Below, piece after piece: positions 1-4,755 of a stretch of DNA of 5,731 nucleotides (position 1 is the stretch's first letter; each line of letters opens with the position of its first letter). This stretch comes from Phycisphaerales bacterium (GTDB lineage: Bacteria > Planctomycetota > Phycisphaerae > Phycisphaerales > UBA1924): contig JAESSR010000312.1 in the NCBI GenBank assembly GCA_016764015.1, forward strand, positions 1-5,731. Reading direction: 5' to 3'. Made by a program: the position numbers and the translations under genes. The notes below the pieces were generated by a model. The model was given only the letters and a program-made list of their open reading frames with translations, was not told the DNA's origin and made no database searches.

Positions 1-43
1 GCTCTTCGGTTCGCAGTCGTGTATAGGTCATGGCTATTCGCAT
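1..43 (-). CDS. lysX: LysX-type ATP-grasp ligase, N-terminal fragment (cut by window edge)
   Basis: Only the first 14 codons are present, reading MRIAMTYTRLRTEE on the minus strand before the window ends. This resembles the start of LysX-family ATP-grasp ligases, which open with a short beta strand followed by an Arg-rich TRLR/DRIR-like segment. LysX joins the gamma-carboxyl of the C-terminal Glu of LysW to the alpha-amino group of 2-aminoadipate (or glutamate in the ArgX version), protecting that amino group during lysine or arginine synthesis. The assignment depends largely on context: the gene starts 55 bases after the stop of a clear lysW on the same strand, the usual partner order. Only a weak GAGAG ribosome-binding site is visible upstream. 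The fragment cannot separate LysX from the ArgX or dual-function forms, and the ATP-grasp catalytic region lies outside the window. Confidence 0.62.
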   Translation of the reverse strand, partial: MRIAMTYTRLRTEE

Positions 44-98
44 AATGAGCTCTCGTTGTGTGATGTTGGATTAGAAATCAAGGCGTAATACAAAGGCT

Positions 99-281
99 TT
101 ATTCGCCCCAGTCTTCTTCAACCTCAGGGGCCAGTTCGAAGGTGATTGGTGCAGTATTCACCACCTCGAGCTCGGCACTGCACTGATTACAGTTGGCGAT
201 CTGGCCATTGAGTGGGTGGCGAGTGAGTTCGACGGGAGCATCGCATTCTGGACAGGCGGCGGTCATAGTTGCTTGGGTCAT
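99..281 (-). CDS. lysW: LysW amino-group carrier protein
   Basis: A complete 60-residue acidic protein. It has two zinc-knuckle pairs, CPEC (C10, C13) and CNQC (C31, C34), then a conserved AELEVV segment, and it ends exactly in EDWGE. This C-terminal motif is the signature of LysW, whose final Glu is conjugated to 2-aminoadipate or glutamate so that later enzymes act on a carrier-bound intermediate. The protein is cytoplasmic and works with LysX, LysZ, LysY, LysJ and LysK. The ATG at 281 is chosen because AGAAGG lies upstream at normal spacing. Longer in-frame starts add a Lys/Arg/His-rich segment foreign to the family, and the internal Met6 lacks a site. lysX follows 55 bases downstream. Upstream, an intrinsic terminator separates the gene from any distal promoter, so expression needs either a promoter at 282-340 or read-through of that terminator. 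Whether the pathway makes lysine, arginine or both cannot be told here. Confidence 0.93.
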   Translation of the reverse strand: MTQATMTAACPECDAPVELTRHPLNGQIANCNQCSAELEVVNTAPITFELAPEVEEDWGE

Positions 282-287
282 GATGTG

Positions 288-293
288 TTTCCT
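288..293 (-). promoter_or_regulatory. Shine-Dalgarno site deciding the lysW start
   Basis: On the minus strand AGAAGG precedes the ATG at 281 by about six bases. This supports the 60-residue LysW over the in-frame upstream extension or the internal Met6. The leader just upstream of it can also form a small GCCG/CGGC hairpin with an A-rich loop. Confidence 0.65.
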
Positions 294-334
294 TCTGGTG
301 TGGTTGCCGGTTTTCGGCTGGTGAAAAACGATTG

Positions 335-368
335 ACAAAGAAAAACCCCTGATAAAAGTGTCAGGGGT
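335..368 (-). terminator. Intrinsic terminator (candidate attenuator) upstream of lysW
   Basis: Read on the minus strand, ACCCCTGA (368-361) and TCAGGGGT (352-345) form a perfect 8-bp stem around an 8-base loop. A T-rich run (TTTTCTTTGT, 344-335) follows immediately, which is the classical Rho-independent layout. The T run exists only on the minus side; the plus strand continues as GCGTTTCG. The terminator sits 30 bases after the stop of a 35-codon Lys-rich frame and about 54 bases before the lysW ATG. It therefore either ends a small independent transcript or acts as an attenuator controlling lysW-lysX. An alternative pairing of its 5' arm with leader sequence at 428-435 would disrupt it. 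Confidence 0.8.
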
Positions 369-397
369 GCGTTTCGATCTAGTTTGCGTATGGAGCG

Positions 398-505
398 TTA
401 GTTGCTCGTGCAGACATCAATCAGAATCGCAGCCCAAACGCGTTTTGCGTCTTTGGCTTTCGATTTGATCGATTTTTTATTGGTCTGGAGCAGGTTCATG
501 GGCAT
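398..505 (-). CDS. Small Lys-rich ORF, possible leader peptide of the lysW operon
   Basis: A 35-codon frame from the ATG at 505, or 33 codons from the in-frame ATG at 499. It contains the segment NKKSIKSKAKDAKR, with six lysines, all AAA, within 12 codons. It ends VWAAILIDVCTSN. No Shine-Dalgarno sequence precedes either ATG. A TTGACA/TACAGT promoter candidate would start transcription at about 499-500, so translation from 499 could be leaderless. An intrinsic terminator follows 30 bases after the stop, and then lysW. I do not recognise the sequence as a known protein family. Position and lysine content suggest a leader peptide for attenuation of lysine biosynthesis. It could also be a small basic protein with its own terminator, or a chance frame in an AT-richer intergenic stretch. 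Confidence 0.42.
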   Translation of the reverse strand: MPMNLLQTNKKSIKSKAKDAKRVWAAILIDVCTSN

Positions 506-506
506 G

Positions 507-534
507 ACTGTATTCAGTATCGGTTGAATGTCAA
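507..534 (-). promoter_or_regulatory. Candidate sigma-70-type promoter for the lysW leader
   Basis: On the minus strand a consensus -35 box TTGACA (534-529) is followed after 16 bases by TACAGT (512-507), a 4/6 match to the -10 consensus. The predicted start at 499-500 coincides with the A of the second ATG of the Lys-rich small frame. The -35 box is perfect, but the spacer is one base short and the -10 is weak, so this is a candidate only. It also overlaps the stop codon of the small frame at 531-638. Confidence 0.4.
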
Positions 535-638
535 CAAATGAATAACGATTTTAAACTATTTCCAAAAACAGAGAGATGAAACTGGAGTAGCGTGCTCGTG
601 AACTCGTTTGTATGCTGAGACATGTGTTTGGCTTTCAT
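531..638 (-). CDS. Small ORF with a very strong ribosome-binding site, function unknown
   Basis: A 35-codon minus-strand frame starting MKAKHMSQHTNEFTST and ending KSLFIC. Its protein shows no recognisable domain, signal peptide or clear membrane segment. It is listed because the start is preceded by AGGAGGTGAG (648-639), an almost full-length complement of the 16S rRNA 3' end, placed four bases before the ATG. A match that long is unusual by chance in this mixed-composition intergenic region. It ends 25 bases before the Lys-rich small frame and could belong to the same leader transcript, as an upstream peptide or a translation-controlled element. Codon use and residue content are not convincing, so a chance frame remains quite possible. 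Confidence 0.3.
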   Translation of the reverse strand: MKAKHMSQHTNEFTSTLLQFHLSVFGNSLKSLFIC

Positions 639-820
639 CTCACCTCCTCCCGCGGATTGACTTCAATGCCTTGTTGAATCACCTCGTACGGACCACAAAG
701 GCACGCCGTTGCACAAACACTGGGAGTCGGACACAATACCGGGGGCGCCGCGAAGAGCGGTTGTCATTGTGTTCGCAGAATCAAGACCGAGCGCAGCGAA
801 CCGATGGGCGGCTACCTCCG

Positions 821-826
821 TATACT
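821..826 (+). promoter_or_regulatory. Candidate -10 box for the gene at 907
   Basis: TATACT matches the -10 consensus at five of six positions, about 80 bases before the start codon. No recognisable -35 element is present at the expected distance, so either it depends on another sigma factor or activator, or it is fortuitous. A transcript from here would contain the 845-878 hairpin in its leader. Confidence 0.25.
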
Positions 827-844
827 AAGACAACACGCGTTCTC

Positions 845-878
845 CCTCGGCCTACCTCGTGTCTATTGAGGGCCGAGG
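845..878 (+). repeat. 8-bp perfect inverted repeat in the leader of the 907 gene
   Basis: CCTCGGCC (845-852) and GGCCGAGG (871-878) can form a stem with an 18-base loop. Within the loop, ACCTCG (854-859) can instead pair with CGAGGT (874-879), so two mutually exclusive 3' partners exist. No T-run follows, so it is not an intrinsic terminator. It ends 18 bases before the GGAG ribosome-binding site of the downstream gene. Confidence 0.45.
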
Positions 879-906
879 TGTCACGCCCAACGCACCGGAG
901 ACACGC

Positions 907-1524
907 ATGTCCAAAGCCATCACCCTCGCCAAGTTCACCCTCGCCTTCGTGATCATCGTCGGCGGCTTCTCGCTCATCATCGGCTCACTCATGGGCGGCG
1001 GGAGCTCCCGTAGCTATGACGCTCTCAAAGGTATCAACACCGACCCGCGCTCCATCTTTGTCCAGGCCGTCCTCATCGAGACCGACACCAACACAGCCCA
1101 GCTCGCCGCGCTACCAGAACCGGGCGTGCAACTGAACGATGCAGCCTTCGCCGATCTGCTCGCAGGGGTCGACCGTCTTCGTGCTGCCGAGGGCACACGC
1201 ATCCAAACCCCCGCCCTGCTTGTCCAGCACGCCGAGACCGGAAGCATCACCGTCAAGCTCGGCGACCGTACTTTCGACGCTGCCATTTCGCCCAGCGTCA
1301 TCGACACCAAGCATGGCCCGGTTCTTCGCGTCGCGATCCAGATCCAGCGCACGGACACCGACTCAACCGCTACTCCCCGAGAACTCACCTTTGCCACCGC
1401 ATATACCGCCGCCCCGGGCACCGCGCTCGTGCTCGATCTGGCCGATCTTGGGCTCCCAGGCACCCGTGCGGTGCTCGCCCTGCGCACCACACTCATCGAC
1501 CCCACGCCGAAGGCAGCTAACTGA
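907..1524 (+). CDS. Single-pass membrane protein with weak secretin-like features
   Basis: A 205-residue protein. Residues about 11-29 form one hydrophobic helix after a short basic start, followed by a Gly/Ser hinge (MGGGSSRS), so it is probably anchored in the inner membrane with the rest outside the cytoplasm. The ATG at 907 is chosen because GGAG sits six bases upstream; the longer in-frame ATG at 859 adds a segment overlapping the leader hairpin and has no site. The soluble part contains FVQAVLIETDT (51-61), then RIQTPALLVQHAETGSITVKLGD (given here as 98-107 plus 108-120), then LRVAIQIQR (140-148). This order of a beta strand, a TPALLV.. stretch, a turn with Gly, a VKLGD strand and a final beta strand recalls the start of the secretin beta domain, where 'aP.l.t..g..a.i.vG' is typical. 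That is an impression, not a clear family match; the protein is too short to be a secretin. It converges with the WG-repeat gene and has no operon partner in view. The DNA is visibly more GC-rich than its neighbours. Confidence 0.75.
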   Translation: MSKAITLAKFTLAFVIIVGGFSLIIGSLMGGGSSRSYDALKGINTDPRSIFVQAVLIETDTNTAQLAALPEPGVQLNDAAFADLLAGVDRLRAAEGTRIQTPALLVQHAETGSITVKLGDRTFDAAISPSVIDTKHGPVLRVAIQIQRTDTDSTATPRELTFATAYTAAPGTALVLDLADLGLPGTRAVLALRTTLIDPTPKAAN

Positions 1525-1617
1525 CGGCTGCGGCCGGGTAGCCCGAGCGCGCACAACTTACCGTTCAAGATGGATAATTTCACACTCTCCGGGGTTGTCA
1601 ATCCTGGAATCGTCTTC

Positions 1618-2367
1618 TTACTCGTTGTCTTTCATCCACTGCTTCACTTCGCGCGGGCTCACGCGATTGCCGTCTTTGTCGAGGAAGCGGGAGCGTCCCG
1701 GTGGGAAGAGGAAATCAATCGGCCCAATGTTGATATCCAAACCATCCATGAGGCTCTCCCAGATCGGGTTGTACACGGTCGGCTCCTTAACGATGGTATA
1801 GAGTCCTATGTAATCACGGACCCTGAGGTACTTGACCTCGACGGCGATGTTCCCATCTTTGTCGATGAAGCCTGCTTGCCATGGGTCACCAAGATTAGAC
1901 TGCATTCTCACACGCGCCCGCCCGTTGATGAAGCCGTCGACATGTGTGAAATTAGTCTCGAACGCCCATGATCCATCGGGGTAGATGAATCCGCGGCGGT
2001 TACCCTGCCCGACATACGCGAGCCCTTCATAAAAGCCCTTGTCCGCGAAATGGTAGATTGCTGGGAGAACGATGTTCCCGTTCGGGTCCTTGAAGCCCTG
2101 CATCTTTGATGTCAGCCCGTTCTGCCTCTTAAATGTCTGCTGCTCGTCGTAGAAGTGGATCAGGTCCGCGGGTTCCATCGGCTGCTTGTACGCCCTGACG
2201 AAGTTGTGGCGATCTCCGTAGCTTTGCAACTCACTCCAGACTTGCTCGTAGTGGTTGTTAATCCCAGCGATCCACAAAATGCTGGTGATATAGATCGCGG
2301 GCAGCGTGCCGATCATCAACAGAATTAGTGTGATCTTCTTGAGTTTGAGCAGTTTCGGTATTTTCAT
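1618..2367 (-). CDS. Membrane-anchored WG-repeat protein
   Basis: A 249-residue protein with a basic N-terminus (MKIPKLLKLKK) and one hydrophobic helix at about residues 12-35, so it is likely a membrane anchor or uncleaved signal. Three to four WG-type beta repeats (KWG family) follow: GFKDPNGNIVLPAIYHFA from residue 91, GFIYPDGSWAFETNFTHV from 126, GFIDKDGNIAVEVKYLRV from 166, and a degenerate RFLDKDGNRV from 228. Each has the usual G-[FW]-ID-x-DG-x-x-V pattern followed by a strand and an 'F..G.A.V' segment. Such repeats are thought to form extracytoplasmic beta structures, but their ligand is generally unknown and I assign no function. The ATG at 2367 is the first Met and gives the anchor its basic flank, although no Shine-Dalgarno sequence is visible before it. 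The gene converges with the gene at 907-1524, with 93 bases between them. No clear promoter or terminator was identified. Confidence 0.85.
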   Translation of the reverse strand: MKIPKLLKLKKITLILLMIGTLPAIYITSILWIAGINNHYEQVWSELQSYGDRHNFVRAYKQPMEPADLIHFYDEQQTFKRQNGLTSKMQGFKDPNGNIVLPAIYHFADKGFYEGLAYVGQGNRRGFIYPDGSWAFETNFTHVDGFINGRARVRMQSNLGDPWQAGFIDKDGNIAVEVKYLRVRDYIGLYTIVKEPTVYNPIWESLMDGLDINIGPIDFLFPPGRSRFLDKDGNRVSPREVKQWMKDNE

Positions 2368-2607
2368 AGGTGTACTACGGCTCGGATGCTGATGGGTTCA
2401 AGATGGACAACCTCGTATCACACGGCGATGTCTATATTGGAATCTTACCCAACTCAATCGTGTAGGTTGCCCTGCAAGGACTCAAAGTGCCTGCAGTGGG
2501 CAATCATCTACATAGGACAATGCATCAGTACGAGCGAACCTGTATCCGTTTATGGGATATCGCTCTACTTGATATGAACACATCCAGATGGTTTGCTGAC
2601 TCGTTAT
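2368..2607. other. Intergenic stretch without a convincing gene
   Basis: This stretch separates the 3' end of the coaB operon from the start of the WG-repeat gene, both on the minus strand. No T-run hairpin terminator was found after the methyltransferase-fusion stop. A weak promoter-like pair for the WG gene (TTGAGT, 15 bases, TATAGA) exists on the minus strand but the spacing is poor. On the plus strand one frame from 2370 to 2627 is open except for a single TAG at 2463-2465, and reads rather like protein. It is too short to identify and is discussed as a possible remnant. Confidence 0.4.
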
Positions 2608-4755
2608 TCAGGCTTTTTTACACCTGATCGCCATAAACAATGGGATCTCTCGCCGAGCATTGTTCTCAGCCGCGGCTCTTGGCCCAGGCTCACTCGTCCG
2701 TTGGCTTGCCCATTCTTCGATCCCGTCAATCACCATCCCGCTCTTGGCTGCGGCATTGATATAGCTACTCAGCGGGCGATGATGCGTCACGGTCGTCACC
2801 GCAGCTTTGCCCTTGGAGACTTCGCCGGGGTTCATGACGATTGTTCGGGATTGTTCAACGAGGTATTGGTCGACCCTGCGGAACTGAACTTGCTGTCCGG
2901 TTCGTTCGTCCATGGTCCAACCCCAGGCAGAGCCGCCGGTGATGCGGAACGCTGGGTGCGAGATCACACATACAAATCGTCCGCCGGGCTTGAGCCGATC
3001 GCTCACACCCTGGAATACCGAATCAAGCTGCTCGATATTCATCAGCGCCATAATACAGGTCGCTGCGTCGACTGGCTCATGCTCCAGCTTTGAAAGTTCG
3101 CACGCGTCCCATACTTTGTATGTTGTTCGGTCGGTGGCGCGCGTGTTCGCTGTTTCGATCAGTGCATCGGAGATATCGGTACCAAGCACTTCATCGACAT
3201 CCGAGTGCATCGCGATGTATTCACTCATCACACCCTGCCCGCACGCGACATCAAGCACGCGTTCGTTGGATTGCAGATCGAGCAAATGCATCACGCCTGG
3301 CAAAATGATTTTCTGGTGATGATCCGATCCGCGTTGTGCGATCAGGTTGTCGTACCAGCCTGCGACATGATCCCACCCCTTTTTGACATGCGATGGGTCC
3401 TGCTCAACCGAAGCGTTGACCGCTGCGTCGGCTGGTGGATCAATGCCCATCGCCATCCAGAACGATGCGGGCGCTGGGCACTTGTACCGCATGGTTTTGT
3501 CTTCTTCAGGGTGCGTGATTCGCAACCCGTTGGCATGGAGCCCGAGCCGATGAAGATCATCGCGTGCCGAGGCATGCTTATGATCGCCGACGATTGGATG
3601 CCCGATCTTGGCGAGATGCTCGCGTATCTGCTCTGGCAAATCTGGTCTTGCCCGTACACGCAGCAGGCTCAGTCCATTGCCAGATTCAACCACACGGATG
3701 TGTGTGCTTGGCGTCGCGCCGAGTCCTGAGGAATGTGAGACCGAACCCGTCACCGATTCGCCCACTCGGCTCGCTTCTTCAGTAAATACACCTTCAACGA
3801 GTGCAAGATAGCTTGTTTCTGGGTGAGTCTGTGTACGGGGCGAGTCTTCGCTGTCACGCATGGCAACGAAGAGCACGATCCCCGATGCTTGCGCATCGAG
3901 TTCGTGTGCGACACGCATCATGCGCTTGCGAGCGCCTGAGAGTTCCTCGACCATATCAACAAGTGTGGGGGATTCGCCCTTGCGGGTTGCGATGCCGGCG
4001 GGCTTGTTGACCAAAAGTATGAAGTTGTCTTTCTCGATGATGTCAGGCTTCGGGAACCGAACGCGTTCTTCGCGTGGCTCGAAACGGTCATCCCTTCGAT
4101 CATCTCTCCGCTCATCTCTGCGATCGCCACCATACCCGCCGCCACCTTGTCGATCGCCTTGGTTGAATCCACCTTGTTGATACCCGCCCCGGGAATCTTG
4201 TCTGTTGTCTCGGCTTTGTTGATATCCGCCTTGCCCACCACCTTGTCGCCCGCCCTGTTGACCACCTTGATACCCACCGCCCTGCTGATATCCGCCGCCT
4301 CCTTGGCCACCTTGTTGATATCCACCCTGGCGTCCACCTTGGCCGCGATCACCATATCCGCCTTGGCTCTGTCCGCCGCCGTAGCCACCGCTTTGTCTTT
4401 GGCCACCGTAGCCGCCGCCTTGACGACCGCCTTGTCCGCCGCTGCTGTAGCCACCGCCTTGGCGTCCGCCTTGACCACCACCGCCATAGCCGCCACCGCC
4501 TTGCTGGCCACCGCGTGGGAACCCGCCGCCCGATCGATCACCCTGAGGCGGGCGTGGGGGTTGGTTCGGGTTGCTGCGGTTGCCGCTACCAAAATACCCG
4601 CCGCCCTGCTGATCACCTTGCTGATCGCCTTGACCGCTGTTGCCTTGATTGTCATTTGGTTGACCAGAGCCTTGATCGTGGTTCTTATCGTTGTTCCCAT
4701 CAGATCGGTCGTTTGAATTATTGTCAGCGTTGTTGTTTGAATCGTTGTCAGTCAT
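2608..4755 (-). CDS. Disordered-head / RluA-like pseudouridine synthase / SAM methyltransferase fusion
   Basis: A 715-residue protein in three parts. Residues 1-234 are low complexity: an Asn/Asp-rich start, then Gly/Gln/Tyr/Arg repeats (GGYQQGG, GQGGRQGGGY), then an Arg/Asp tract (DRRDERRDDRRDDR). Residues about 235-437 match RluA-type pseudouridine synthases: NKPAG (250-254), HELDAQASG (284-292, catalytic Asp D287), SYLALVEG (315-322, Y316), EQIREHLAKIGHPIVGD (375-391, R378) and GLHANGL (405-411). The usual Arg of HRLD is Glu here, and HQIR has become EQIR. Residues about 454-715 form a class I methyltransferase: VLDVACGQG (500-508) binds SAM, D527 is the likely ribose-binding acid, and GGRFVCVISHPAFR (591-604) is the strand after motif III. 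By family knowledge the first enzyme isomerises uridine in rRNA or tRNA; the methyl acceptor is unknown. The two activities may act on one RNA, but that is inference. The ATG overlaps the coaB stop by 8 bases (ATGACTGA), pointing to translational coupling, since only a poorly spaced GGA lies upstream. No frameshift or internal stop is seen. Confidence 0.88.
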   Translation of the reverse strand: MTDNDSNNNADNNSNDRSDGNNDKNHDQGSGQPNDNQGNSGQGDQQGDQQGGGYFGSGNRSNPNQPPRPPQGDRSGGGFPRGGQQGGGGYGGGGQGGRQGGGYSSGGQGGRQGGGYGGQRQSGGYGGGQSQGGYGDRGQGGRQGGYQQGGQGGGGYQQGGGYQGGQQGGRQGGGQGGYQQSRDNRQDSRGGYQQGGFNQGDRQGGGGYGGDRRDERRDDRRDDRFEPREERVRFPKPDIIEKDNFILLVNKPAGIATRKGESPTLVDMVEELSGARKRMMRVAHELDAQASGIVLFVAMRDSEDSPRTQTHPETSYLALVEGVFTEEASRVGESVTGSVSHSSGLGATPSTHIRVVESGNGLSLLRVRARPDLPEQIREHLAKIGHPIVGDHKHASARDDLHRLGLHANGLRITHPEEDKTMRYKCPAPASFWMAMGIDPPADAAVNASVEQDPSHVKKGWDHVAGWYDNLIAQRGSDHHQKIILPGVMHLLDLQSNERVLDVACGQGVMSEYIAMHSDVDEVLGTDISDALIETANTRATDRTTYKVWDACELSKLEHEPVDAATCIMALMNIEQLDSVFQGVSDRLKPGGRFVCVISHPAFRITGGSAWGWTMDERTGQQVQFRRVDQYLVEQSRTIVMNPGEVSKGKAAVTTVTHHRPLSSYINAAAKSGMVIDGIEEWASQRTSEPGPRAAAENNARREIPLFMAIRCKKA
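4081..4608 (-). repeat. Degenerate tandem repeats encoding a Gly/Gln/Tyr/Arg-rich disordered region
   Basis: This is the DNA for residues about 50-225 of the fusion protein. Short units such as GGATATCAACAAGGTGG (GGYQQGG) and the codons for GQGGRQGGGY recur with third-position changes, so they are related but not identical. The motif GGRQGG or QGGRQGG appears four times, with Arg at residues 98, 111, 142 and 170. The array looks like an expanded and diverged microsatellite-type coding repeat, and copy number may vary between strains. The same DNA creates long open frames on the other strand and in a second minus frame, which are by-products of the repeat. Confidence 0.8.
4748..4755 (-). promoter_or_regulatory. 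ATGACTGA stop/start overlap between coaB and the fusion gene
   Basis: On the minus strand the start codon of the 715-residue protein and the TGA of coaB share 8 bases in different frames. Because only a poorly spaced GGA precedes this start, re-initiation by ribosomes finishing coaB is the likely way it is translated. Confidence 0.7.

Larger units (their letters stand above)
649..906. other. Gene-free stretch with inverted repeats upstream of the 907 gene
   Basis: No convincing gene is seen on either strand. Two inverted repeats stand out: an interrupted hairpin at 731-772 (ACACAATACCG pairing with CGGT and ATTGTGT, with a four-base bulge), and a perfect CCTCGGCC/GGCCGAGG pair at 845-852 and 871-878. 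A TATACT at 821-826 is a fair -10 box for the plus-strand gene, but no good -35 box lies 16-18 bases upstream. A long plus-strand frame over this region has a protein of Arg/Ser/Pro/Thr-rich composition and no ribosome-binding site, and it runs into the real gene in another frame. Confidence 0.5.

Noticed and set aside
345..368. Plus-strand reading of the hairpin as a terminator
   Set aside because: On the plus strand no T-run follows the stem, and no plus-strand gene lies to its left.
608..952. 114-codon plus-strand frame over the gene-free stretch
   Set aside because: Its protein is Arg/Thr/Ser/Pro-rich without any domain, it lacks a ribosome-binding site, and it overlaps the well-supported start of the 907 gene in another frame.
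1014..1601. 195-codon minus-strand frame opposite the 907 gene
   Set aside because: It is an antisense shadow of a GC-rich gene. The plus-strand gene has a good ribosome-binding site and a membrane helix, while the shadow has a Ser/Arg/Ala-rich random composition.
1525..1617. Possible terminator between the convergent genes (CGGGTAGCCCG)
   Set aside because: The stem is only four pairs with a three-base loop, and no T-run follows on either strand.
1139..1801. 220-codon plus-strand frame bridging the 907 gene and the WG-repeat gene
   Set aside because: It is a second-frame shadow of one gene that runs antisense into another. Its protein is Ser/Pro/Arg-rich with no motifs.
1570..1971. 133-codon plus-strand frame antisense to the WG-repeat gene
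   Set aside because: The WG-repeat reading on the other strand has clear repeated motifs and a membrane anchor. This frame shows none.
4081..4608. Repeats considered as a CRISPR array
   Set aside because: The units are short, degenerate and continuous in one coding frame, with no regular spacer length and no exact repeat of the size needed.
3918..4700. 260-codon minus-strand frame inside the fusion gene
   Set aside because: It arises from reading the Gly/Gln repeat DNA one base out of frame, giving an Ala/Lys/Val-rich pattern, and it ends inside the enzyme domain.
4147..4716. Long hydrophobic plus-strand frame (Ala/Leu/Thr-rich), looking like a membrane protein
   Set aside because: It is the antisense of the Gly/Gln repeat codons, which automatically gives Ala, Leu, Thr and Ile. 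There is no ribosome-binding site or conserved motif.
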